Part shown: positions 17,635-25,861 of the stretch, piece after piece
How the letters are laid out: the number at the start of each line of letters is the position of its first letter
Numbering within the stretch: position 1 is the first letter of the stretch
DNA from: an uncultured Acetatifactor sp.
GTDB taxonomy: Bacteria; Bacillota; Clostridia; Lachnospirales; Lachnospiraceae
DNA: 64,000 nt
Reading direction: 5' to 3'
NCBI GenBank assembly: GCA_910584235.1
Contig: CAJTZD010000012.1
Coordinates: forward strand, 31,485-95,484
Notes under the pieces: generated by a model
What the model saw: the letters and a program-made list of their open reading frames with translations, nothing else
What the model was told of the DNA's origin: nothing
Database searches by the model: none
Translations under genes and position numbers: made by a program

Positions 17635-18873
17635 TTAATCCAACGGGTATTTATCGGTCAACTCCCGCACGATCCTGCCGGCTGCGGGAATCTGTTCTTC
17701 GCCGCCTTTTACAACCAGCGCAATGGCCTGCGCTATTCTGTCCATATCCCGGGTATTCATCCCTCTGGATGTGACGGCCGGTGTTCCCAGACGGATGCCG
17801 CTGGTCACAAAGGGAGACTGCGGGTCATTGGGGATAGTATTCTTGTTGCAGGTGATATGAGCCTTGTCCAGAAGCTTTTCCACTGCCTTGCCTGTCAGGC
17901 CAAAGTTCGTCAGATCCACCAGCATCAGGTGATTGTCCGTGCCGCCGGAGACGATTTTCAGTCCTCTGTCCATCAGGCCCTTGCAGAGCGCCTGGGCATT
18001 GTCAATAATATTCTTCTGATAATCCTTAAACGCATCGCCAAGCGCTTCCTGGAAGCAGACTGCTTTCGCCGCGATGACATGCATCAGGGGGCCTCCCTGA
18101 ATACCGGGGAAGATCGCCTTGTTGAAATTATATTTCTCATTCACGGCATTACTGGACAGAATCAATCCGCCTCTGGGTCCCCGCAGAGTCTTATGCGTGG
18201 TGGTGGTAGTCACGTCCGCGTAGGGAATGGGGCTGGGATGAAGCCCTGCGGCCACCAGTCCCGCGATATGTGCCATGTCCACCATCAAAAACGCCCCCAC
18301 CTCGTCCGCCACTTCCCGGAATTTTTTGAAATCAATGGTGCGCGCATAAGCGGAAGCGCCTGCGATAATCATCTTCGGCCTTGCCTCCAGCGCGATCTCC
18401 CGCAATCTGTCATAGTCAATAAAACCATTGTCGTCTACGCCGTAGGGAACGATCTTAAAGTATTTCCCGGACATATTCACCGGGCTGCCGTGAGTCAGAT
18501 GCCCGCCGTGATCCAGGTTCATGCCCATAATGGTGTCTCCGGGCTCGCAGACCGCGAACTGCACTGCCATATTGGCCTGGGCGCCTGAATGGGGCTGTAC
18601 ATTGGCATACTCACAGCCGAACAGCTTCTTTGCCCTCTCGATGGCAAGCCTCTCGGTCACATCCACGCACTCGCATCCGCCATAATATCTCCTGCCGGGA
18701 TACCCCTCCGCGTATTTATTGGTCAAAGGGCTTCCCATGGCCGCCATCACGGCCTTACTCACCCAGTTCTCAGACGCGATCAGTTCAATATGACTGTTCT
18801 GTCTGGCCTGCTCGTCCACGATGGCCTGGGCGATTTCCGGATCAACAGCTCTCACTTCATCTAATGAATACAT
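17635..18873 (-). CDS. glyA: Serine hydroxymethyltransferase
   Basis: This PLP enzyme converts serine and tetrahydrofolate to glycine and methylene-tetrahydrofolate. The 412-residue product shows ELIASENWVS near residue 25, YPGRRYYGGCE, and the PLP-lysine motif TTTTHKTLRGPRGG near 220-232. I chose the ATG at 18873, with GGAGG 7 nt upstream, over an in-frame start 12 codons earlier that lies in the promoter region. It is the first gene of the glyA-hom-aspartate kinase run and is divergent from the lipid kinase gene. Confidence 0.97.
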   Translation of the reverse strand: MYSLDEVRAVDPEIAQAIVDEQARQNSHIELIASENWVSKAVMAAMGSPLTNKYAEGYPGRRYYGGCECVDVTERLAIERAKKLFGCEYANVQPHSGAQANMAVQFAVCEPGDTIMGMNLDHGGHLTHGSPVNMSGKYFKIVPYGVDDNGFIDYDRLREIALEARPKMIIAGASAYARTIDFKKFREVADEVGAFLMVDMAHIAGLVAAGLHPSPIPYADVTTTTTHKTLRGPRGGLILSSNAVNEKYNFNKAIFPGIQGGPLMHVIAAKAVCFQEALGDAFKDYQKNIIDNAQALCKGLMDRGLKIVSGGTDNHLMLVDLTNFGLTGKAVEKLLDKAHITCNKNTIPNDPQSPFVTSGIRLGTPAVTSRGMNTRDMDRIAQAIALVVKGGEEQIPAAGRIVRELTDKYPLD

Positions 18874-18917
18874 TCTCAGTCCTCCTGTTCCGTTCCCGAA
18901 TATTGACACACGACACG

Positions 18918-18945
18918 ATTATATCATAGAATAAACGGTTTGCAA
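18918..18945 (-). promoter_or_regulatory. Promoter of glyA-hom-aspartate kinase
   Basis: TTGCAA and a perfect TATAAT are separated by 16 nt, about 45 nt ahead of the glyA start codon. Confidence 0.65.
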
Positions 18946-19039
18946 ACAAAAATTTACAAAATGGGTTTACGAAATAGTCCCGGACTGGTAAAATGGAGGG
19001 CGGAAACCCAAAGCCTAAACGAAAGACGAGGTTTTAAGC

Positions 19040-19975
19040 ATGTATCATGTCATCATCAATCCTGCCTCCCGCTCCGGCAGGGGCCGGCGGATCTGGAAAG
19101 AGCAGATAGAGCCTGCGCTGCATAAAGAAAATATCTCCTACTGCCCGCATTTCTCGGAAAAAGCAGGGGACACTGTCTCCATCGTGACAGAATTGTTTGC
19201 CAGAGAGCAGGGAGATGTCTTTTTGATCATACTGGGCGGCGACGGAACCGTGAACGAGGCTCTGCAGGGGATGGATGATACCAAGCGTGCAGTGCTGGGC
19301 TATGTACCCACCGGCTCCAGCAATGATCTGGCCAGGGATCTGCGGATTCCCAAAAAGCCTTTGGAGGCCCTTGACATCATACTGCACTCCGGCAGGATCC
19401 GTCCCATGGACTTGGGTGTAGTCTCCTATCCGGAGGGCGAAAGACGCCGGTTTGCGGTCAGCTGCGGCATCGGATTTGACGCCGCCGTCTGCCAGGAGGC
19501 CATGCATTCTAAGATAAAAGACACTATGAACAGGATGGGGTTGGGGAAGCTTACCTATCTGGGTGTGGCGCTGCGGCAGTTGTTTGCCGCAAAGGCCGTC
19601 TCCGGGAAGCTCACCCTTGACGGCGGGACTCCGGTGGACATCGGAAATATGCTGTTCACAGCCTGTATGCTGCACCGTTATGAGGGAGGCGGTTTTATGT
19701 TCGCGCCCCGGGCTCTGGACAATGACGGACTTCTGAATCTGTGCGCGGTGGGGGATTTATCGAAGTTTTTTATTCTCTTTGCGCTGCCCACGGCTTTTTA
19801 TGGGAAGCATTATATGTTCCGGGGAATTACGCCATATCAGGCCGGGGCGCTTACCATTGAGACTTCCATGCCGCTGTGGGTACATACGGACGGAGAGGTT
19901 ACGAGAAAGAGCTGCCGGATCTGTGTGTCTTGTGAGCGGGAGGCTATCCGGCTTGTGGCCCCGGGGAATCCTTAA
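19040..19975 (+). CDS. Diacylglycerol kinase-like lipid kinase, YegS/BmrU/DgkB type
   Basis: The 311-residue protein has the DAGK catalytic domain: IINPASRSGRGRRIW at the start, LGGDGTVNEALQGMDD near residues 63-78 and the PTGSSNDLARDL loop near 91-102. The C-terminal beta-sandwich lobe includes ALDNDGLLNLCAV. Family members phosphorylate diacylglycerol or related lipids at the membrane, often to recycle lipid from teichoic acid synthesis. The ribosome binding site is GAGG 8 nt upstream. The next gene on this strand is a PAP2-type protein, but that gene has its own promoter. Confidence 0.9.
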   Translation: MYHVIINPASRSGRGRRIWKEQIEPALHKENISYCPHFSEKAGDTVSIVTELFAREQGDVFLIILGGDGTVNEALQGMDDTKRAVLGYVPTGSSNDLARDLRIPKKPLEALDIILHSGRIRPMDLGVVSYPEGERRRFAVSCGIGFDAAVCQEAMHSKIKDTMNRMGLGKLTYLGVALRQLFAAKAVSGKLTLDGGTPVDIGNMLFTACMLHRYEGGGFMFAPRALDNDGLLNLCAVGDLSKFFILFALPTAFYGKHYMFRGITPYQAGALTIETSMPLWVHTDGEVTRKSCRICVSCEREAIRLVAPGNP

Positions 19976-20012
19976 GGAATTCTAAATATACCTAAAAAAC
20001 AATAAAAGACCA

Positions 20013-20040
20013 TTGATTTTTCTATTTTCCAAGCTATACT
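20013..20040 (+). promoter_or_regulatory. Candidate promoter of the PAP2 gene
   Basis: TTGATT and TATACT are separated by 16 nt in the 134-nt gap between the lipid kinase and the PAP2 gene. Confidence 0.5.
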
Positions 20041-20109
20041 ATTGAGAAGAAGTTCAGGACGGCCCCTGGCAGAATAAGAGGTCGCCCGAGAAAGGTTTAG
20101 GTTGGAAAA

Positions 20110-20781
20110 ATGGGAAAAAAGCTTTATCTGAAATACAGGCACGCCATTCCTCTGGCAATTTATATGGTTATTTACCTCACATGGTTTGCCTGGCTGGAGA
20201 GACAGGATGACAGGAATTTCAATATCATTCATGTCGGTCTGGACGATTACATTCCTTTCTGTGAGGTGTTTGTAGTCCCCTATTTTCTGTGGTTTGCCTA
20301 TGTATCGGTTGTGGTAGTGTACCTGTTCTTTAAGAATAAGCAGGATTACTACCGCTCATGCGCCTTTTTATTCACGGGCATGACATTGTTTTTGATCATC
20401 TCCACGCTTTGGCCCAACAGCCATCAGCTGCGGCTAGCCCAGATGCCCCGGGACAATGTATTCACGCAGGCGGTGGCTGTTCTGTGGAGCATCGACACGC
20501 CTACGAACCTATGGCCCAGCATCCATGTATACAATTCCCTGGGCGCTCATTTCGCCGTAATGCGCAGCGCTGATCTGGAGGGAAAACGGTGGCTTAGGAT
20601 TGCCTCGGGCGTACTGGCCTTTTCCATCATTCTCTCCACCATGTTCCTGAAGCAGCATTCTGTCTTCGATGTGGCGACAGGGCTTGGGCTTGGATTCGTC
20701 ATGTACATTCTGGTATACAGAAGAGACATTGTGATGGCCACAAAGGCCCAGCGGGAACTGAAGAAGCGGGTTTCCATGTGA
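20110..20781 (+). CDS. PAP2-superfamily membrane protein, inositol phosphorylceramide synthase-like
   Basis: The 223-residue protein has about six membrane helices. The PAP2 catalytic motifs are visible: LWPSIHVYNSLG near residues 136-147 for motif 2, and KQHSVFDVATG near 180-190 for motif 3 with its catalytic His and Asp. The first PAP2 motif (KxxxxxxRP) is not clear; MPRDNVF near 114-120 occupies its place. The helix pattern resembles Aur1-like lipid phosphotransferases rather than soluble phosphatases. It may dephosphorylate or transfer head groups between membrane lipids. Confidence 0.8.
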   Translation: MGKKLYLKYRHAIPLAIYMVIYLTWFAWLERQDDRNFNIIHVGLDDYIPFCEVFVVPYFLWFAYVSVVVVYLFFKNKQDYYRSCAFLFTGMTLFLIISTLWPNSHQLRLAQMPRDNVFTQAVAVLWSIDTPTNLWPSIHVYNSLGAHFAVMRSADLEGKRWLRIASGVLAFSIILSTMFLKQHSVFDVATGLGLGFVMYILVYRRDIVMATKAQRELKKRVSM

Positions 20782-20838
20782 GGCTTAACGGGTCTCCATG
20801 CCGCGCATCGGCATTTTCATATGCGGGCCTGCGCATAG

Positions 20839-20877
20839 AAAAAGCTTCCTGAGCCGGACGGCTTCGGAAGCTTTTTT
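20839..20877. terminator. Bidirectional Rho-independent terminator
   Basis: An AAAAAGCTTCC/GGAAGCTTTTT stem with an inner GAGCCG/CGGCTT stem lies between the convergent PAP2 and GT2 genes. T-runs are present on both strands. Confidence 0.9.
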
Positions 20878-20886
20878 GATCCCTCA

Positions 20887-21915
20887 TCAGTTAAACTTAA
20901 AAATTTTCTGGCAGATCTTATATCCCCCCACGGAAATCTTCCGTCCTCCCCTGCCCGGCAGATTCATGGCATAGCCCAGCAGGCCGTTTCGCATCCGGAA
21001 AAACAGCTTCCTGTCTTTCGATTTCAGGTATTTCCAGAGTTCTTTTTTCTTCTCAAGTCCCTCTTCCGTGCCGGAACGGATCAGAAGCACTGAAGATACG
21101 GTAGTGATGATTTCCAGGTAATTGAACATATACTGATAAAGACGTTTGTTCTTTATGACTTCCTGCTTCCTGTCCACCAGGTAATCGATCATAATCCGGT
21201 TCACTTTCAACTGCTGGTCAATGCGGGATATCATGACCTCCTCATTCACGGACTGGTCCTCTCTTCCGATGTAATATCGGTACAGGTTCACATCCAGGTA
21301 ATACAGATTCTTCACATAGGGCAGCGGCTCGAATACATAGAGATTATCCACATAAAAGGTATGCCGGGGCAGCTCAAGGCCGCATTCCCTCAAAAGCTTC
21401 GTCCGGAAGATCACCGAGTGCATCAGGATGTAATGGCCTTTCATAAAATGATGGCAGTCCTCCCAGGAAACCATTTTCCCCTCCGGAAGAATGTGGCGGT
21501 AATGCATCACTTTCTTGCGCTTCTCCCCCTCTTTCTCATAGACGAAGTTGCACACCAGCATATCCAGGGAAGACGCCCCCCCTGCCATCTCCCGCAGGGT
21601 ATCCAACACTTGCAGATAGGCCTCTTTCTTCACCCAGTCGTCGCTGTCCACCACCTTGAAATACAGGCCGGTGGCATTTTGGATACCGGTGTTCACGGCC
21701 GCCCCATGGCCGCCGTTTTCCTGATGCACGGCCTTTACGATTGTGGGATAGCTGTCCGCGTATTCATCCGCGATTTGGGCCGTCCTGTCTTTCGCCGAGC
21801 CGTCGTCCACGATAATGATCTCCACGTCCTCCCCGCCTGTCAGCAGAGAGTCCACGCATTTTCGCATATACGCTTCCGAATTATAGCACGGAATCGCCAC
21901 AGATAATAATTTCAT
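20887..21915 (-). CDS. Family 2 glycosyltransferase
   Basis: The 342-residue protein has a GT-A domain with SVAIPCYNSEAYMRKCVDSL at the start, IIIVDDGSAKDRT near residues 34-46 and FKVVDSDDWV near 90-99, which holds the DxD metal site. The C-terminal half is helical with many basic residues and has no clear membrane helix. It probably adds a sugar to a capsule, teichoic acid or other surface glycan; donor and acceptor are unknown. AGGAGGT lies upstream of the ATG. Confidence 0.88.
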   Translation of the reverse strand: MKLLSVAIPCYNSEAYMRKCVDSLLTGGEDVEIIIVDDGSAKDRTAQIADEYADSYPTIVKAVHQENGGHGAAVNTGIQNATGLYFKVVDSDDWVKKEAYLQVLDTLREMAGGASSLDMLVCNFVYEKEGEKRKKVMHYRHILPEGKMVSWEDCHHFMKGHYILMHSVIFRTKLLRECGLELPRHTFYVDNLYVFEPLPYVKNLYYLDVNLYRYYIGREDQSVNEEVMISRIDQQLKVNRIMIDYLVDRKQEVIKNKRLYQYMFNYLEIITTVSSVLLIRSGTEEGLEKKKELWKYLKSKDRKLFFRMRNGLLGYAMNLPGRGGRKISVGGYKICQKIFKFN

Positions 21916-21961
21916 TTTTCTAGCTTACCTCCTAGTTCCTATTCCTCAGCCGAACTCTTAC

Positions 21962-23791
21962 TTAGTCGGACTTATACCTAGTACTGCCCAGCTTAATGCT
22001 TAAATATTTGGTATAGGCGCCATAGGCTGACGGAATGGGATATTTTTCTTTTGTCTGCTCCGGCTCTATATAGAGCCAGTCCGTGCTCTGTCCGCAGCCG
22101 GACTCATCCACCCTGACCATATAGCCTTTCATATGCCATTCCCTGTGGGTAAAGATATGCTTTGCATCCTCCAGAGGTTCTATGCTCATGGCTTTCCATC
22201 CGTTATCAGCCAGATAATCGGCCACTTCCTCGGCAGTACAGAATCCGTCTATGGACGGAAATTCATACATTCCGGCCAGCAGGCCTTTTCCCGGACGCTT
22301 CCGGATCGCTGCCTTATCTCCCTTTTGAACGATCAGTATCGTCTTGTTCTCTATCCGCCTGGCCTTTTTGGGCTGTTTCTTCGGATACTCCTGCCAGGTG
22401 CCATACTCCCGGCTTCCGCACAGATTGGCCAGGGGACACTCTCCGCACAGAGGAACGCCGTTAGGAATGCACACACAAGCTCCGATCTCCATCAATGCCT
22501 GGTTAAAGTCCCCGGGGCGGTCATGGGGCATGATTTCTTTCAGATCCTGCTCCACCGAAGCCTTTACCCTGCCGTCGTCAATATATCGCCCGTCCTGCCG
22601 AAGCCTTGCCACCACCCGCAGCACATTTCCGTCCACTGCGGGAACGGGACGCTGAAAGGCGATGGAGGCAATGGCTCCTGCCGTATAACTGCCTATGCCG
22701 CTTAAGGTAAGCAGTTCTTCATAGGTGTCCGGCATCTTTCCGCCATGGAGCTTTTGAATCTGGACCGCTCCCTTTTGAAGATTCCGCGCTCTGTTGTAAT
22801 AGCCCAGTCCCTCCCACAGCTTCAGCAGGTCCTCCTCCTGTGCCTCCGCCAATGCCCCAATATCCGGCAGGGCATTCATAAAACGCTCAAAATAGGGCTT
22901 TACGGCCTCCACTCTGGTCTGCTGCAGCATAATCTCCGATACCCATACCCTGTAAGGCGTGGGGGATTCCCGCCAGGGCAATATGCGCCTGCTTTTATCA
23001 TACCATTTTAGAAGCGGAATGCATATAGCCCCCAGCTTATTCTTTCCTAAGTTTTTTCTAAAGGTTTCATAAATGCGTGCCCCTTCTTCATCCGAAAGAG
23101 CCACGGGAACGGGACGTTTTATTGTCATGGAATCGGGCCTGACTCTGCAGTCATAGGCCAGGATTTCCACCCCTGCCTGAGAGGCTTTTTGTAAGGCAAG
23201 CGCAAATTCCGCATGGGTATCCCGGTTAGGGGTAAAATACAGCACATCCTCCATCTGAATGACGAACAGCACATAGACGCGGTAGCCCTCTTTCCCGGCG
23301 GCGATCAGCTCTTCCACATGCTTTACCGCTCTCTGGGAGGGCGCATCCGGAAAGCGCACGATCCCCTCCTCTTCCAACGTGACGCCCTTGACCTCCATGA
23401 AGATCCGCTCTTCCCCTGCCTCCAGGTAAAAATCAAAGCGGGAATTGCCGTATCCTGCCTCCGGCTTCACAAGGGTCACGTCCTGCCTGAATCCGCCGCA
23501 GCGCAGCCATTCCTCCACGGCCCGGTTCGGCGCCTGGGAATCCATGTTCACCAGACGCTCTCCCTTCTGCACCGCCACAAGGTCATAGGCCGTGGAGCGC
23601 GCAGGATTTTCGCTCTTCTCCAGGTAGACGCGGGCATCTTTTGTCAGAAGCTCCCTGCATCTGCCGGTATTCTTCACATGGACTGTCTCCACCCTGCTCT
23701 CCCCGCCATGCCCGTCCGCTATCTCCACCCGGGCGATAAATCTGTTGGGGCGCTCCAAAAAACGTCCCTCTATGATATGCTTATATTCCAT
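21962..23791 (-). CDS. Fused SfsA nuclease-like domain and A/G-specific adenine glycosylase MutY
   Basis: The 609-residue protein joins two normally separate families in one open frame. Residues 1 to about 228 are a complete SfsA domain: VHVKNTGRCRELL, then a PD-(D/E)xK-like FDFYLEAGEERIFMEVKG, then FPDAPSQRAVKHVEEL. After a short linker, residues 255 to about 600 are MutY: WVSEIMLQQTRVEAV with the catalytic Glu, LSGIGSYTAGAIASIAF with the helix-hairpin-helix, VPAVDGNVLRV with the catalytic Asp, and iron-sulfur cysteines in a C-x7-C-x2-C-x5-C pattern. A NUDIX-like C-terminal domain includes GLLAGMYEFP and KHIFTHREWHMKGY. MutY removes adenine opposite 8-oxoguanine. What the SfsA part adds is unknown. 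Confidence 0.9.
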   Translation of the reverse strand: MEYKHIIEGRFLERPNRFIARVEIADGHGGESRVETVHVKNTGRCRELLTKDARVYLEKSENPARSTAYDLVAVQKGERLVNMDSQAPNRAVEEWLRCGGFRQDVTLVKPEAGYGNSRFDFYLEAGEERIFMEVKGVTLEEEGIVRFPDAPSQRAVKHVEELIAAGKEGYRVYVLFVIQMEDVLYFTPNRDTHAEFALALQKASQAGVEILAYDCRVRPDSMTIKRPVPVALSDEEGARIYETFRKNLGKNKLGAICIPLLKWYDKSRRILPWRESPTPYRVWVSEIMLQQTRVEAVKPYFERFMNALPDIGALAEAQEEDLLKLWEGLGYYNRARNLQKGAVQIQKLHGGKMPDTYEELLTLSGIGSYTAGAIASIAFQRPVPAVDGNVLRVVARLRQDGRYIDDGRVKASVEQDLKEIMPHDRPGDFNQALMEIGACVCIPNGVPLCGECPLANLCGSREYGTWQEYPKKQPKKARRIENKTILIVQKGDKAAIRKRPGKGLLAGMYEFPSIDGFCTAEEVADYLADNGWKAMSIEPLEDAKHIFTHREWHMKGYMVRVDESGCGQSTDWLYIEPEQTKEKYPIPSAYGAYTKYLSIKLGSTRYKSD

Positions 23792-23800
23792 TTGGGAAAT

Positions 23801-24796
23801 CTATCTCCTTTTCTCTGTGAGACGCGCAGCCGTTCTGCCGTAGGGCACCCTGGCCGCAGGTACGGACTGGGCGGCGCTCACGGTATGTACAGACTGGTCG
23901 TCAAAGAATATCTGGGCGCCGAAAGCTTTCAGCACGTCCCGCTTCTCCAGGCCCCCCAGAAAAAAGGCCTCGTCCACTCTCACATTCCATGAACGCATGG
24001 TGCGCAGAACACGCTCATGGGCCGGAGCGCACCGGGAAGTCACCAGGGCTGTCCGAATCGGGCAGTCGTCCGCTCCCAGCTCCCGCTGCAGCCCGGAAAG
24101 CTTTTTCAGAAATTTGGCAAAGGGCCCCTCCGCAAGAGGCTCCCTGGCGCGGCTTCGCTCATTCTCTTCAAAAGCGGTCAACCCCTTTTCCTTAAAAATC
24201 ATTTCCGATTCGTCCGTAAAAAGCACAGCGTCTCCGTCAAAGGCAATCCGGATCTCCGGATACGCCCTGTCCAAAACGGGAATCCCTTTCTCCTGTCCGC
24301 CTGTCTCCGGGGAGAGAGCATGCCCCGGCTGCTGAGCACTTCCCCAGGGCTTATGCTCCGTGCAGATAATGCCTGCGGCAATGCCGCTGTCAATGGCCCG
24401 CTGTACATCGTCCTCATAGGCCGAAAGGAACAGATCCGTATGGAAAGCCGTCAGATACGGCGCCAGCGAAGCGCCGCTCACCAGCACGGAACGGGTAATT
24501 CCCAAGCCGTAATGGACAATGGAGTTGAATACCCGCAGAGAACTGTCCGGGCTGTTCCGTGACATAATGATGACATCCACCAGATTCTTTTCCGGGCTGT
24601 ATGCATTCAGCTTCAGCAGGGATTTGATCAGGCCAAAGCCCGGCCCGGGCTTTAAGATATCCTGCTCATGGGCCACCTGGTAGCTGCAGTATGCCTCCAG
24701 CCCCTCCCTCTCAAAGATCTCGTTTTCCATGGTCAGATCGAACAGGGCTCTCGAAGAAACCCCTATCACCATTTTTTTGTCCGGCTGCTGTGCCAT
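23801..24796 (-). CDS. Cytosolic 5'-nucleotidase (cN-I-like)
   Basis: The 331-residue protein resembles the NT5C1-type 5'-nucleotidase family: VIGVSSRALFDLTMENEIF at the N-terminus, VIIMSRNSPDSSLRVFNSI near residues 75-93, RIAFDGDAVLFTDESE near 185-200 carrying the HAD-like acidic residues, and a late AFFLGGLEKRDVLKAFGAQIFFDDQ. It would dephosphorylate nucleoside monophosphates in the cytoplasm. It ends 9 nt before the SfsA-MutY gene, so the two are probably co-transcribed, a possible link between nucleotide pool cleanup and oxidative DNA damage repair. Confidence 0.82.
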   Translation of the reverse strand: MAQQPDKKMVIGVSSRALFDLTMENEIFEREGLEAYCSYQVAHEQDILKPGPGFGLIKSLLKLNAYSPEKNLVDVIIMSRNSPDSSLRVFNSIVHYGLGITRSVLVSGASLAPYLTAFHTDLFLSAYEDDVQRAIDSGIAAGIICTEHKPWGSAQQPGHALSPETGGQEKGIPVLDRAYPEIRIAFDGDAVLFTDESEMIFKEKGLTAFEENERSRAREPLAEGPFAKFLKKLSGLQRELGADDCPIRTALVTSRCAPAHERVLRTMRSWNVRVDEAFFLGGLEKRDVLKAFGAQIFFDDQSVHTVSAAQSVPAARVPYGRTAARLTEKRR

Positions 24797-24885
24797 ATGC
24801 CGCTCCTTTCCTCATCCCCGCGCCCACCGTCAGATTCGGGCGGGCTTTCTCCAAAAAGGCCTGCCGGGGAAGAGAAAGCGGAGAG

Positions 24886-25527
24886 TCACCGCAGCCGGTT
24901 GCACTCGTATCTCTCCAAAGTCAGCAGGCAGGTCCGCAGAGACTCATACCGCTCCTCAATATCCCCGTCGTCGATTTCGATATCGCTGGCGATTGCCATG
25001 GTTGTAATCATTTCATCCGTAATCCTGTGATGAAGTCCCGCCAGTATATTGAGCCGCTCCTCATAGCTGTCGGCATCCAGAAATTCCAGCACCAGCGGAT
25101 CCAGCTCCCCGTCAGACGCTGTCCGCGCGCCTGCCCCGTCCTCTGCCCCGGCACCATCCGTCGTACCGGTATCTCCGACAGCCGCTCCTGCCCCGGCCAT
25201 TCCAATCCCATGGGCCGCTTCCCGGCTGCCCGGCCCCGCTGTCATCTCCGGCTGCCCCTCCTTAGGCCCGGTCTCAGCCCATTGTCTGTCAGCCTCCGGT
25301 CCCTGCAGCTCAAAGCGGAATTCCTGCTCTGCATCCGGATATTTCGTCCTGTCCACCCTGCTTATAAACATGGACAGAGGTCTGGCGTAAATTTTAAAAT
25401 CTCCGTAAAGCGCCTGATAGATCACCAGCTGCTCCCCCGTTTCGGTATGCTCCGCAACGGCCGTCACCTGATACAGATTTCCCTTAAAATGTTTATAGAT
25501 CTCCTGTGATTTTGGAATAAATGACAT
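24886..25527 (-). CDS. DUF1653 domain protein with extra C-terminal domain
   Basis: The 213-residue protein begins with a DUF1653 domain (about residues 8-72): YKHFKGNLYQVTAVAEHTET and QALYGDFKIYARPLSMF. This small beta-rich family has no established function. After an Ala/Gly-rich, low-complexity linker (about 80-130), a helical acidic C-terminal segment (about 135-213) has EFLDADSYEERLNILAGLHH. The combination is unusual for a domain that often stands alone. It lies 89 nt upstream of the 5'-nucleotidase gene. Confidence 0.7.
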   Translation of the reverse strand: MSFIPKSQEIYKHFKGNLYQVTAVAEHTETGEQLVIYQALYGDFKIYARPLSMFISRVDRTKYPDAEQEFRFELQGPEADRQWAETGPKEGQPEMTAGPGSREAAHGIGMAGAGAAVGDTGTTDGAGAEDGAGARTASDGELDPLVLEFLDADSYEERLNILAGLHHRITDEMITTMAIASDIEIDDGDIEERYESLRTCLLTLERYECNRLR

Positions 25528-25654
25528 TTCCGGAAGCTCCTTTCTGATTCTTTTCCTACAGAAAGTATACCCCTATTTTCTCCAAATGTCATGCGATTCC
25601 TGTCATTTATCCCAAAAAATGTTACTGTTACCGCGCCGTTCCCTGAGAATACGG

Positions 25655-25695
25655 CAATAAAAGCTGCGGCAGACAATTCTCCTCTCTGCCACAGC
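25655..25695 (-). terminator. Rho-independent terminator of the LexA-box transcript
   Basis: On the minus strand, GCTGTGGCAGA pairs with TCTGCCGCAGC (11 bp, one G-U pair) and TTTTATTG follows directly. It starts 2 nt after a 9-codon ORF. Confidence 0.75.
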
Positions 25696-25696
25696 C

Positions 25697-25726
25697 TTAT
25701 AATTGTCTCAGCCTGTCTCTTCCCAT
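25697..25726 (-). CDS. Candidate 9-residue peptide ORF behind a LexA box
   Basis: An ATG at 25726 follows AAAGGAGGGTACACAG and opens a 9-codon frame (MGRDRLRQL) that ends at TAA 2 nt before a terminator stem. It is very short and could be a chance frame in a small RNA. The strong ribosome binding site at a fitting distance is the argument for translation. Confidence 0.35.
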   Translation of the reverse strand: MGRDRLRQL

Positions 25727-25742
25727 CTGTGTACCCTCCTTT

Positions 25743-25756
25743 AGAACATATGTTCT
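25743..25756 (-). promoter_or_regulatory. LexA (DinR) SOS box
   Basis: The perfect palindrome AGAACATATGTTCT matches the Gram-positive SOS box core GAAC-N4-GTTC. It lies a few bases downstream of the expected start point of the promoter at 25770-25798, where LexA would block transcription. Confidence 0.7.
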
Positions 25757-25769
25757 GTTCTATATAACC

Positions 25770-25798
25770 AGGATAAAGCCTTAACCCTCATTTGTCAA
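25770..25798 (-). promoter_or_regulatory. Promoter of the LexA-box transcript
   Basis: A perfect TTGACA is followed after 17 nt by TATCCT on the minus strand. The next full-length gene downstream (DUF1653) begins beyond a terminator, so the direct product is a short RNA. Confidence 0.55.
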
Positions 25799-25861
25799 CA
25801 GCTTTGAACAGGCAAATTATATGAAATTATAAGTACCATAAAACTCTCTTAAAGCAATCCC

